From Helianthus annuus (lineage: Eukaryota > Streptophyta > Magnoliopsida > Asterales > Asteraceae): a stretch of 64,000 bases of DNA. The notes beneath the pieces are model-generated. The model was given only the letters and a program-made list of their open reading frames with translations, was not told where the DNA came from and did no database searches. The stretch spans positions 87,631,912-87,695,911 of the forward strand of contig NC_035445.2 in the NCBI RefSeq assembly GCF_002127325.2, given 5' to 3'. Shown piece by piece: positions 12,270 through 24,300 of this stretch. How positions within the stretch are numbered: the stretch's first letter is position 1; every line of letters starts with the position of its first letter. A program made the translations under genes and the position numbers.

Positions 12270-13201
12270 ACAAGAAAGATTGGTTTGTATTTCACAAGTT
12301 GTATTTCAAGAGTTGCACTATAAACACCTTTTGTAAAAACAAAATCTCTTGAATGAATGAAGTTGTTTTATCAAATTTGTCTTTCTATCCTAAAATCAGG
12401 TTGAGAACCTAGCAAAAAACTCCATGGCAAGGGCCATGTAAGGGGATGAGCTCCCAGACCACATTGCTCAATAGGTTTAAGGGTTGAATGAACCTATATA
12501 AGGGGTGAGTTCCTAAATCAATACAACTCCATGAGACTCATCATTGAAAACAAAGTTGTCTCATAGGCGGGTTTGAACAGCCTACACCAAATGTTCCTTA
12601 AGCTTTAGAAAAATAATCAACACACAGGCTTACGATATCAAATGAAAACCAGAAAGGTAATGAATAGGATAGGTGCTATGTCTTCTTGTTAAAAATACCA
12701 AGGCTAAGTGACTGCAGCACTGAACCCTTTAAGATATAAAAAACATAAAGGCAACACAAACTCAACAAAGACAAAGTTACAAGGAAAAAAGAAATAACCT
12801 AAGGAACAATACAACAACTTGAAAGAAAAGTTATAAAACTCAAAAAAATAAACCAAAACATGAAACTAAAAAGCCTTAAAGGCTCCAAGCTAAATATGTG
12901 ACGACCAGAAACCTTAAAGGCTTCAACCTACATAGGGGGTAGCCAGAAAGCTTGAAGGCTTGAAGCCAACCAAGCTGCCTTAACAAAATAGGCACAAGCA
13001 TAAAAAGCATAACACAAGACAGATAGTTAAACATAGTAGCATAATAAAGGAAGCCTTAGAAATTGTTCAAACGGCCATACAGGCCTAACCACAACCACAT
13101 AACAAGAACCTTAAGGGTTCCTGTGAAACCTAGAATTGTTTAAGTTAGTGTTACAAACAACAAATTGTTTTTAAAAGTGCTAAGAAAGCTACAAATGTCC
13201 A
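12270..13201 (+). other. Non-coding spacer between pol and antisense gene of the Tat element
   Basis: About 930 bp without a credible frame on either strand, A-rich on the plus strand. It contains several short repeats of the type CCTTAAAGGCT / GCCTTAAAGG. It probably carries the 3' untranslated ends of both convergent transcripts; that is inference from position. Confidence 0.5.
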
Positions 13202-15420
13202 TCAAGCATCAGCAGAAGGTTTGGAAGCCCCGGAACCATCACTCATAACCTTCTTTGCTTTCTTTGACTTCTTAGCTTTCAAGCCGCCATCACCACCAAC
13301 TGCTGAAGCCTCCAAGCTTGCATCCTTCGAAGCAGCAGGTCCTTCTGAAAGGGTGTCATCACTATCTCCCGAATAAGATCGCTTTCTTGAAAGGGAACCA
13401 AGGACTTCGGCACAGACTTTTTCGTTAAGGCCCTCCGGTTTTAGCTCCTGCAAGACAGTAAGAGGCTTACCAAAACAAGTAGAAACTTGATTAACATACG
13501 GGTAGGTCAGCCTCTCCATCTGTTCAACAGAACCCTTGAAGACCTCAGAAGCTTCAGGATGATATAAGGGAGACTTCTCTAAAGATTATCCAGACTCATG
13601 AAGCTTATAACCAGCAATGAGGCCTTGATGTTTCCCCAAGTTGAGCAGTTTAGTGTAAACTTCACCAAGAGCGGAATTGAACTCCTTGGAATGAAGAAGG
13701 TAAGTAACAACCTGCTGGAAACCTTGCTCAATTAGCCATTGGTTATCACTGGTGGCTTGAGCAACCAAAGCTTTTAAGCCTTCCTTCTCTTCATCAAAGG
13801 CTTTCTGCTGAACAGATAAAGCCTCCCTATCAGCTTTTAGCTTCAACCGATCGGCCTCAAAGCTTTTCTTAAGATCACCTAACTCAATTTCATGCCTCCT
13901 GGTCAATTCACCAACCTTTTTGACCCAGGCCTCTTCCTTCTCAGCAAACCCACCAATCTCTTTCTTCATTGCAGCCATTGAAGATTTCATTTTCTCTTTC
14001 TTCTTAGAAAATTCTTCATACTCATGCATCCTTTTACGAAAATGAGCAACTCCCTGAGGAAGCATGGCAGCAAGGTTGCAAGTACTCAAAATCATGCGGG
14101 ACAACATCATGTCATCATCCATTTCAGCAATGGTGCTATGAACCGAAGGAGGAGCAATGTGGCTCAACACATCTTCACAAACAGTAGCATCCTTAAAACT
14201 GTCCTCAAGCTTCACAGACCAACCAGGCACATAAACCTCATCAGGATCTAACCCTTCAACGTCCCTACTCGAAGAAGCATGAACATGAGTAGCCATAACC
14301 TTCTTGGCTGGAGTCTTCTTCTTGCCATGAGGAACCAATTTCTTCTCTTTCTCAACATCCACATCAACACCTTGACCTTCAGAACCCTCAATTTCATCAC
14401 TCAACTCCACTGGTTCAGAAGAAGTGGATTGAGGAGCACCCTTCAGCAAACGGCAAGTAGATCGACGGGTTGAAGCCTTGGGAGTAGCAGGCTTAGAAAA
14501 ACCCTTAACATTGGAGGGAGACACTAACATACCAAGTTCTTCAAACCTCTGTTCTACACCCCTGGCAACAGCATTATCCCCTTCAGCGGCTTGGGCATCG
14601 GTAAAAACAACGTCAGAAGTATTGTCACTCTTGATAAAGTACAAAGCAGACATAACTGCAAAATGTTACAAAAAACAAATAAATCACCAAACAAAGACAT
14701 TTAAAAAAGGCAAAAACAAGGAAAAAAGCATACCCTGGCCATTCCTCATAAGAACCGGATCCCGATTGGCCTTTTCCCACAATTTACTAACCCCTAACAG
14801 AACTAGCAAATGTTTAGGGAAGGGACGAACCCTTGAAGGGCACTCTCGAATGGCTTTAAGAAAAGCGTCATTCAAATCGGATTCAAAGGGTTCCGGTTCA
14901 TTGAGAACAGCATCCGGGTGCCTCCACACCATTTTGAAGGGGATAATAGAATCAGAAACCCAGAAAAAAAACGGTCTTTCCAAGTACCAAGTGTGGTAAC
15001 CATGGAAGAGATGAGACAAGTATCAACCTTGGATGTTTCAAAGGTGAACCAATCACCGTTTTTTGCCAAACGAAAAAACCGACAAAAAAGCAACAATGAA
15101 GGATCATAACCAAGGGCACGACATAGAACCTCGAAGTGCAAAACCCTAGCCATACCATTCGGATGGATTTGACCAAAAGAGACACAGTAATACTCCAAAA
15201 CATTCAATACAAAGAGTGAAAAGGGATGGCGAAGGTTGGAGAACTCAAAATGTCGGCAATATAGGGCAATCGAACCAGGGGGACACTAATCAACAGATTT
15301 ATCACAAGCCGGTGCAACCGGACTGAACTTAAGACCAATACCAAAATCAATGCAAAAGTTCTCAACTTCCTCTTGAGTGAGGCGTGAAAAACTAACGGAG
15401 AGATCCTTTCGGGCACCCAT
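13202..15420 (-). pseudogene. Antisense gene of the Tat element (putative gypsy-type transposase family), spliced, broken
   Basis: Read on the minus strand from the ATG at 15418-15420. The N-terminal part contains HPNGMARVLHFEVLCRALGY, then RRFFRLAKNGDWFTFET-like and WRHPDAVLNEPEPF motifs, which I recognise as the family annotated as putative gypsy-type transposase (Pfam PF04195 from memory). A 78-bp intron (14656-14733, GTATGC...TTGCAG) joins NGQ to VMSALYF. The C-terminal half (from about 13586 to 14653) is a long charged coiled-coil region followed by a Lys-rich tail. Three lesions are visible: TAG at 15286-15288, a frame change in the A8 run at 14964-14971, and TAA at 13586-13588. Intact length would be roughly 710 codons. 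The function of this antisense product is not known. It is convergent with pol, and its 5' end lies about 360 bp from the 3' LTR. Confidence 0.85.
14656..14733 (-). other. Intron of the antisense gene, 78 bp
   Basis: The donor is AGG|GTATGC and the acceptor TTTTGCAG|TTATG. It is T-rich near the acceptor. Removal restores the reading NGQ-V-MSALYF without a stop, whereas reading through gives a stop shortly after the donor. Confidence 0.8.
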
Positions 15421-15770
15421 GATCAAAATAAAGAACAAAGTAAAGCAAATAGAGGAAACCGGAACTAACCTGAAAGATGGAAAGGAAATATGGAGAAAAC
15501 TTGAAGAGAAAACGAAAACTGTTGTTTGTCTTGAATGATGAAAATAAAACCCAAATAGAAGTTATGATGGCACAATAGTCATTAACCTACTCTCTGCAAA
15601 AACCGCCGACCTATAAACTGCCACAAATCAGATCAGTTGTCAGTTTTTTTTTTTTAAATTCAAAAAATTCTCAACGGATTCCAAGCTTTCAAGCCTTTAA
15701 GCCTTTAAGCAATAAAAGCAAATGTGCAAAAGTCAGAAGCCTTTGGGCTCACTCCCAAAAACCTCTGACT

Positions 15771-15778
15771 TGGGGGGC
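15771..15778 (+). promoter_or_regulatory. Polypurine tract of the Tat element
   Basis: The tract TGACTTGGGGGGC lies directly before the TG of the 3' LTR, the place where plus-strand DNA synthesis is primed. Confidence 0.7.
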
Positions 15779-16395
15779 TGATGACGGGGGTTGCCCAAGA
15801 CTAAATAAAATGACTTAGACACATTAAGGCTTAAAAGGTTAAAAGGTTCGAAGGTTGAAAACCCGGGAGTTGAGATAAAGCAGTACGTGAACAGTTGAGA
15901 GTCACATCTCTGATTGCTTCACCAAACTCCCCAGCCGCAAAAGTAGCACGAGTCCACAAAGCACAACCTTTTATCCGCAGGTCAAAAGGCTTCAACCCCA
16001 AAAAGGGCAAAACCCCCACTACAAGCATGTTCACTAGTCAAACAGCTTCCTCTTTGAGCAATGGCTTTCCCTATAAATTAGACCCTTCATTAAGTGTGAA
16101 AAACATTATAGGACCAGCCCTGATTCCTGAAATCTCTGGTCATTCTCCTCAAGTACTTGCTTCATGCAAGTCACTTTCTTTCACATTCAACACACACATT
16201 CCTTTTGTTTACACATCCGAAACTAAACACTTCAGTTGAGGATCTTGAGCAAACAACCAAAATTAACTAGTGAACCTCTCTTCACGTCTTGCAAACGTGG
16301 GGGGATCCCACGACCTGCATTAGGCAAAGTTGAACCCTTCAACCCTTTTACCTAAACAGCCCCGTTACTATCCTTGGTCTATTATTTGTTGGACA
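15779..16395 (+). mobile_element. 3' LTR of the Tat element (right end approximate)
   Basis: It begins TGATGACGGGGGTTGCCC right after the polypurine tract. Text typical of such LTRs runs to about GGTCTATTATTTGTTGGACA. Without a 5' LTR copy or a target duplication, the CA at 16395 is a guess. Confidence 0.55.
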
Positions 16396-17840
16396 ATGTT
16401 AGAACATTGGAGTAACCACCTTAGGTTTTGGTACAGTTTAGTATATCTTAAGATCCAATTTTTGATATTCAAATAGTCAACTATTAATCATAATTGAAAA
16501 CTTTAAGCATAATATTAACAAGGAGAATATGCATAGAGATCACGATCATCTATAGCATGTGTATAAAATCTCCTTGTATCCAAGAAGATCTCACCTTCTA
16601 CGGTCAAATAATATCTTTTTCCTCTCACCAATATATTGTTGCTTGCATTTCAGCTTTATACAATGCACTTGAGTTGGTGACTCATTGCATTATCATATGC
16701 CTCTCTCTTTTGTCTCCAATTGTTAGCAAAAACTACGAATATTTATGGAATTATAGATTGATACAAAAACTGACAATTTTTTTCTATTCTTTTTGTTTGC
16801 TTAAATATGTTTGTCGTGCAGTTGATTATTCATTTTGTAATCATTTTTCATTTACTAATATTGAGGTAAAGAAACCCGACACGGCCTAATTTATTTATTT
16901 TTAACTTGGGATAAAGAAACCCGACCCCCAAACTCTTGCGGTTGCCATTATCCTATTGATCTGGCAGCCTTGATTCTTTGTTGTAATAATGAAAAGCTCG
17001 TAAGATATTGTGTATTAGGGTGAGAGGGATGCATGTCTAACCCCTTAGGCAAAGTTTCACCCCACCCAATTGAATTGTGCCATGTAATTTGTCTCTCATT
17101 TTTTTCTATTACCCAAAAAACATAAGAGGTGCATGGAGAGATTAGGCAAACTAATTTTTTTTTTTTTTTAAAAGATGATTGGTTGATATACCTATTGACC
17201 CCACCACTTTTCCTTCCCTCTTCTTTGCTGCAATCGGCAAGTATATGCCGAAAACAACCCAACTTCAAGTTTGTCGATCATCATCTTCTTTATGGCGGTG
17301 GACTACCGAATCAGCAAAGGGTTTGCCGACCACCCTTGCCGCGACCACCCCGTTGCCCCTTACTAATCAAGTAGATGATCAAATAGAAAGTTTAATTTAG
17401 CTAGGAAGAATAAAAAGCAATAGAATTATGACATGTGACAAAATTTAAAAATAAAGGGAATAATATTTTAGTCAGTTTTATCCAATCCCATTCCTTTTCT
17501 CACCCTTTAACTTCAAAACCCACCATCTTCAATATTTTCTTCACTTTTATCTCAATAATCACTACATTATAGTGCGATTTTCGTCACCAATTAATGATTC
17601 AAACACCCAATCAACGGGTTCTTCAACTTTTTTTAAGAAAACCAGTTTAATTTCATACAGTATCTCATTTTTTTTTCCCGTGATTTTGAAGCGAATCACT
17701 CGATTCGTTCGATTCGGTCACTGATAAGTGTTTCTAGCATTCAAATTTCGTCAATCGTTGAAGAAATCTGAAGAAAATCGACTTCATCTATGTAAGAAAA
17801 TTTTGAATTGCATTTTTACAATATGGGTTTTTGAATTGAA
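16396..17840. other. Intergenic AT-rich DNA, nothing recognised
   Basis: Only short open frames with no recognisable domain; homopolymer T runs (for example 17153-17170). I see no gene. Confidence 0.5.
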
Positions 17841-18442
17841 TTATTGCGTTTTACAAAGGAATGAAAAAAACATTTTTTTTTGTATTTTCAGTCCATTGCG
17901 TTTTAGAAACAACACATTTTGTTGTGTTTTCAGTCTATTACGTTTTAGGTAAAAACACATTTTATGTGTTTTTAATCCATTCCGTTTTAGAAAAAAAAAA
18001 AGACATTTTTTTTTGTGTTTAGCCGATGCGTTTTAGAAAAAAAAAATGTTTTCTAGCTATTGCGTTTTAGAAAAAAAGACATTTTTTGTGTCATTGCGTT
18101 TTAGAAAAAAAAAACATTTCTTTGTGTTTTCTGGCCATTGCGTTTTAGAAATAAGGTGTTTTCTAGCCATTGCGTTTTAGAAAAAAAAAGACATTTTTTG
18201 TGTTTTCTGGCTATTGCGTTTTAGAAAAAAGATATTTCTTTGTGTTTTCTAGCCATTGCGTTTTAGAAATAAGACATTTTTTTGTGTTTTTCAGCTATTG
18301 CGTTTTAGAAATAACACATTTCTTTTGTGTTTTTTGTCTTTTTGCGTTTTAGAAACAAGACATTTCTTTGTATTTTTTTTTGTCAATTGCGTTTTAGAAA
18401 AAAAAAATCATTTTTTATGCTTTTTGTCTATTGCGTTTTACG
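17841..18442. repeat. Degenerate minisatellite, about 15 units of roughly 42 bp
   Basis: The motif TTGCGTTTTAGAAA recurs about every 31-50 bp (for example 17843, 17896, 18060, 18255, 18430), separated by an A-run, CATTTTTTT and GTGTTTTCTAGCCA. Unit length varies mainly through A and T homopolymers. Open frames across it (repeated RFRN.../CVFS...) are artefacts. Confidence 0.9.
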
Positions 18443-18904
18443 CATCTGAGTTTTCGAATTTTTTTTTTCAAAAATATAGCAATAGTATACTCGTTTTAAA
18501 GATAAAAAAAGGCTCGTTTTTTTGTGCAATTTTAAAAAAAAATAATAATGTCGTATGAAAGAGTTATTAACATTTAAAAAACTGGAGGAATTGAAGGAGA
18601 GGAAAGCTATTGCTTTGTATTGACTAGAATACCCATACACAAACTCATGCGCCTCCTTCTTTTTTATCAATTATTTAATCCAAGTCATTGATTAATTAAT
18701 TGATGGTCAAGATTACTTTTTAGTATTGCTAGTAAAAAGATTTTCCTAGTATATTCTGACCCTACTAATCAATTATATATACGGATGTAATAAGAATATA
18801 TAAAGAAGCATTACCAAATCATATATCCTATGTCGAGTGTAACGGGATAACGTCCTATGACACCTTAGATTTTTAAGGACCCTTCACGTCCTGTAACCAC
18901 CTTT

Positions 18905-21357
18905 TGTCACACCCCAACCGATGACGGAAACATCGAGATGAGACGAAGTGTGTAAAGATTGCTAGAGACGTCATAACACTATGTGACAATATTTAATTAA
19001 ATTCAAATTTCATTTCAAAACTAAATGTCAAACAAATTCAAAAAAGAAATAACAACATTGTTCCAACAAATAACATAACAAAAAAGATAGATAAATTTAG
19101 GTGTGTATCTAGTCCACCCTAAACTTGTTACATCAATCATCCATACTTCAATAATCAACCTGCAACATGTATTAAAATAGAGTTTCAATGCAAAAGCAAA
19201 GAGCGAGTATACAAGTTTGTCTACATAGCATAATAGAATAAAAAAACTCATATCCAACATAAACATATTAAAATAGTTTCAACCATGCTAGTTTACGCAG
19301 TCCAAGTGATAGCCCAAGTTTCCAATGCGTTAAAGTACCTATCCCAAAGTTTCACGGGAGGTTAATATGTCTCCTCCTAACAATACCCCAAAGACTAACG
19401 GGGAGGTGCATTACCCCTATAGCGCTACTATTGTTAAGGCGGAACTACACACAGGGATTAAACGTTCACATAGTACAAAATAGTCTCAAGTATCACAAGT
19501 TTCATGTTTAAATGGATAGAGCATTTTTCAAATAAGTTTCAAGTGTCAAGTGTGTTTAATATAGAATACATGTTGCACCCAAAGTGTTTAAAAGTAAAAA
19601 TGGGTTCGAGTATACTCACGGTGGTTGCAAGCTTTCCTACTTGAAATCCCGCGAGCGAGTTTGGTGGATGGATTAAGTTGGAGCACCTAGTCCTTCTACA
19701 CAAGGAAACGTAGGTGTGTGAGTTTGGCGTATAACGGAAGATTATAATTTGGAGTTTAACATAGCATAAAGTAGGATATCAAAATAATCATCCTTGACTT
19801 ATACCCTTATATGACACTACGTAACCACTAGGGTTATATTGTATTTCACGGGTAGTAGGCCCATTAGAATCATATTTGGAGTGTTAAGTCTTAGATGTCA
19901 TTCTACTACTTTAACATATAAACACGAGTTTAATACTAAAGGTTCGAATGTGTGTATATATATATTTAAGTATTACATATTATTAAGTTCAATATTTCAA
20001 GTAGGAGGTAGAAGATTAAGATCTTCGTTTAGGCACCTCGAGTCATTCATGAATGTCATGTATGGGGTAGGAAGAACATGCTTCCATTTTGGGACCCCTT
20101 GAATGTTCACCACTTCACTTGATGTAAAGACAACCAAGGAGGGTCACGAACTAGGGTTAATACAAGTATGTAAATAATCTAAACTAAAGGAAATCATCAA
20201 ATCATGTGAGGATTTTATGTTGGAACAACCCAAGTTGTTCTACAATCACTCATTCATCAAGGTCTAAGCTTGACATGACTTGTGGGTTAAATACCCTAAC
20301 AAAACAGAAAGTTTATGAGGTTTAATCCTCTGATTTAAGTGTCTCAACCATGTTTTTAAGCTTAACCAACCATAAGAGGGGTTGTAAGCATTAGGACATT
20401 GGTTTGAGTTGTGTTAAACACAAGTTGGATGAAGTTTGCATAAGATGTAACAAAACAGAAAGTTTTTGGTCAATTTCGGAGCAATTCCAGGTCTGATTTC
20501 TCCAAGGAGAAGTCAAGGAATCAAACTCCATGATTAACCAAGCAAATAGGAAGAAGAATCAAGTGTTTTCATCAAGAAATGAGCAAGTTATACCAAGTTT
20601 AGTGTAGAGGTATGAATCTGTCCGAAAATGCAGATTCTTGCTGGAACTTGAGAGTGTTTTTGAGAGATTTGAGTGTGATGAAAGTGTCCAAGTGCTTGGA
20701 GGACCTTGGGTACTTATAGGGAAGTGATTAGGGTTGATTAGAGGGGTTAACAAGAGCCAAAACTCGGTTTAAACAAGGAAATCCCGCTCAAAAATGGAGG
20801 CTGGTCGCGACCATCCATCTTTCTGCAGATATGAAGGTCCACGCGGCCCGCCTGGGATATCCAGGCAAGTTCACACGGGCCGCGAGCCCTTTGTGGTTCC
20901 GGATATGTTTCATTTTTTTACAATTTGGCCCTGGAGTTGTGTATTTGATGCATTTAGGGTATTTTAAGGGCCATATTTGCCATAAAGGCATAGTTTAAGA
21001 CATGGTTAAGTATGAGAAGTATAAACCAAGTATAATCACGCGTATAAGTATCAAATCAAGTGTCGTTCTCGTTCTAAATATGTTCCATGCATAAGTTTAG
21101 ATTAATTACAAGTTTCGCACATAGTTTCCAAGAATTACGATTAAACATAGATTGATTCACCAAATCGAACATACGAGTATACATAGAATGCGTTTAACAT
21201 AGATGTAACAAAATATAAGCTTCATTAATGATCCAAGTCTCGGTTTGACAATGATTACAAAGAAGGGAACGATTACAAGAATACAAAGTTTCCAAAAAAA
21301 TAGAAATACGAACAAAACCTTCTATAAATGGAAAGTACAAAAGAGCCGGGCGTTACA
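18905..21357 (-). mobile_element. 3' LTR (2,453 bp) of the complete gypsy element
   Basis: On the minus strand it starts TGTAACGCCC (21357) and ends GGTTGGGGTGTGACA (18905). A GC-rich inverted pair lies at about 20838-20890 (GCGGCCCG ... CGGGCCGC). Short minus-strand open frames here recur identically in the other LTR but show no known domain. Confidence 0.95.
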
Positions 21358-21372
21358 GTCTCCCCTCCTTTA
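21358..21372 (-). promoter_or_regulatory. Polypurine tract of the complete gypsy element
   Basis: The minus strand reads AAAGGAGGGGAGAC directly before the 3' LTR. Confidence 0.85.
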
Positions 21373-21391
21373 GGAAATTTTGTCCCGAAAT

Positions 21392-24300
21392 TTAGGAAGA
21401 CGCAGGGAAAAGATGAGGATATTTTGACTTCATATCCTTTTTGAGTTCCCAAGTAAATTCGGTGCCACGTTTTCCTTCCCATCTAACCTTGACGATAGGA
21501 ATCTTACTGCGCCTTAGTAACTTGACTTGCTGGTCCACGATTTCTACCGGTTTCTCCACGAAATGCATAGTATCATTGATTTGAAGATCTTCGAGAGGAA
21601 CTTGAAGTCCTTCATCAGCGAGACATTTCTTTAGGTTAGAGACGTGGAACGTTGGATGAACGTTGTTGAGCTCTTGAGGTAAATCGAGTCGATAAGCCAC
21701 CTTACCAATCCTTTCGAGTATCTTGAAAGGACCAACATATCGAGGGGCAAGTTTTCCCTTTTTACCAAAACGAACCACTCCTTTCCAAGGAGACACCTTG
21801 AGAAGAACGTGGTCACCAACGTTGAATTCCATAGGTTTGCGTCCCTTGTCAGCGTAGCTCTTTTGACGACTTCGAGCCTTGAGTAGATTGTCACGGATTT
21901 GAAGAATCTTATCCGTTGCTTCTTGTATGATCTCAGGGCCAGTAAAATGTTTGTCACCAATCTCGTGCCAGCTTAAAGGAGATCGGCATTTGCGACCATA
22001 CAATGCCTCGAAAGGAGCCATTTGAATACTGGAGTGGTAGCTATTGTTGTATGAGAACTCGATCAAAGGTAAATGCACATCCCAACTACGACCAAAGTCG
22101 ATGACACAAGAACGGAGCATGTCCTCTAGGGTTTGGATAGTACGTTCAGTCTGTCCATCCGTTTGAGGATGAAAAGCCGTACTGAGATTCAGATGAGTAC
22201 CCATAGCGGACTGAAAAGTTTGCCAGAGACGCGAAGTGAAATGACCATCACGATCAAAAATGATGTCAAGAGGAACACCATGATGGCGTATGACTTCATT
22301 GGTATAGACACGAGCAAGTCGTTCAACCTTGAAATCTTCGCGAATGGGAATGAATTGTGCGGACTTAGTTAAACGATCAATGACTACCCAAATGCTGTCG
22401 TAACCAGAAGGTGTACGCGGGAGTTTAGTTATGAAGTCCATCGCAATGCTATCCCATTTCCACACGGGGATTTCAGGTTGTTCGAGTAGACCAGAAGGTC
22501 GTTGGTGCTCGGCTTTGACTTTCGAACAGGTGAGACACTTGGAAACGTACACAGCAATGTCTTTCTTCATACCGGGCCACCAATAGGATGTACGTAGATT
22601 ATGGTACATCTTGTCAGCGCCAGGATGAATTGAGTACTTAGATTTGTGTGCTTCGTTCATGATAAGGTCACGAAGATTGTCACGATCTCGAATCCAGACG
22701 CGATCACAACAATAGAGGAGACCATCAGGTTTTGAAACGAGTTGACTTTCAGATGCTCCACGTATTTCTACAGCCATGGAACCTTCATTGATAGATGAGT
22801 ACTGCGCTTCACGAATACGATTGTGAAGATCGCTCGAGATATGAAAACAACGAATGACATCTACATGAGCCTTACGACTAAGTGCATCGGCCACGACATT
22901 CGCCTTACCAGGGTGGTAGCGAATCTCGCAGTCGTAGTCGTTGAGCAATTCCACCCAACGTCGCTGTCGCATATTGAGTTCTTTTTGGTCAAAGATGTGT
23001 TGTAGGCTCTTATGGTCAGTGAAAACCACACACTTAGTACCATATAGGTAGTGTCGCCAAATCTTTAACGCAAAAACAACTGCGCCAAGCTCGAGGTCGT
23101 GGGTAGTATAATTTTTCTCATGTATTTTGAGTTGGCGAGAGGCGTAAGCGATGACTTTGTCTTGTTGCATGAGCACACAACCAAGACCACGATTCGATGC
23201 ATCACAATACACCACGAAGTCATCATTCCCATCAGGGAGAGCGAGGATAGGAGCGTTGCAAAGCAAGTCCTTGAGAGTTTGAAAAGATTCCTCTTGCTCA
23301 GGACCCCAAGCAAAAGGTTTCTCTTTTTGAGTCAACGAAGTGAGAGGAACGGCGATTTTCGAAAAGTTCGAGATGAATCGACGGTAATAACCCTCCAATC
23401 CTAAGAAAGAACGGATTTCAGAAGGAGATTTAGGCGCGGTCCAATTCTTCACGGCTTCGATTTTTGAAGGGTCGACAAGGATTCCTTTTTCACTAACAAC
23501 GTGCCCAAGGAATTGAACTTCCTTGATCCAAAACTCGCATTTAGAAAACTTAGCATATAAACGTTCAACACGCAAAAGTTCAAGTATAAGGCGGAGATGA
23601 CGCTCATGATCGGCTCGAGATTTAGAATAAATGAGAATATCATCAATGAAGACGATCACGAAGCGATCCAAGTAAGGCTTACAAATACGATTCATGAGAT
23701 CCATGAACACAGCGGGTGCGTTGGTCAAGCCAAAAGGCATCACCACGAACTCGTAATGTCCATAGCGAGTGCGAAAAGTGGTTTTTGGAACGTCCTCTTC
23801 GAGGACTCGAAGTTGGTGATAACCAGAACAAAGATCGATTTTGGAGAAACAGGTAGCGCCTTGAAGTTGATCAAAGAGGTCGTCGATACGCGGAAGGGGA
23901 TAACGATTCTTGACGGTGAGTTTATTGAGCTCACGATAGTCGATACACATGCGGAAAGAACCGTCTTTCTTTTTAACGAAAAGTACAGGAGCACCCCATG
24001 GAGAGGTACTTGGACGGATAAAACCCTTATCGAGGAGTTCTTGAAGCTGAGAAGACAATTCTTGCATTTCGGAAGGTGCAAGACGATAAGGAGCCTTGGC
24101 AACAGGAGTCGCACCAGGTACGAGGTCAATACGAAAATCAACAGATCGGGGAGGAGGAGGACCGGGTAGATCTTCAGGAAAGACATCAGGGAAGTCGCGC
24201 ACCACTGGATCATCACTTAAACTTTTTCTCTTGCCCTTTTCTTCCACAACGTGGGCTAAAAAGGCAAAGTACTGTTTGCGTAAGTACTTGTTCGCTTGTG

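Larger units (their letters stand above)
11303..16395 (+). mobile_element. 5'-truncated Tat-type Ty3/gypsy retrotransposon
   Basis: The element begins abruptly inside the integrase zinc-finger region. It continues through the integrase C-terminus, a non-coding spacer (12270-13201), an antisense gene (13202-15420), a purine-rich tract and a 3' LTR. The pol + antisense ORF + LTR layout is characteristic of the Tat lineage (Retand/Grande/Ogre-like). The 5' LTR, gag, protease, reverse transcriptase and RNase H are absent, so it cannot be autonomous. The right boundary is approximate because no second LTR is available for comparison. Confidence 0.75.

Noticed and set aside
23597..24169. 190-codon plus-strand frame
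   Set aside because: Antisense shadow of the reverse transcriptase/protease part of gag-pol.
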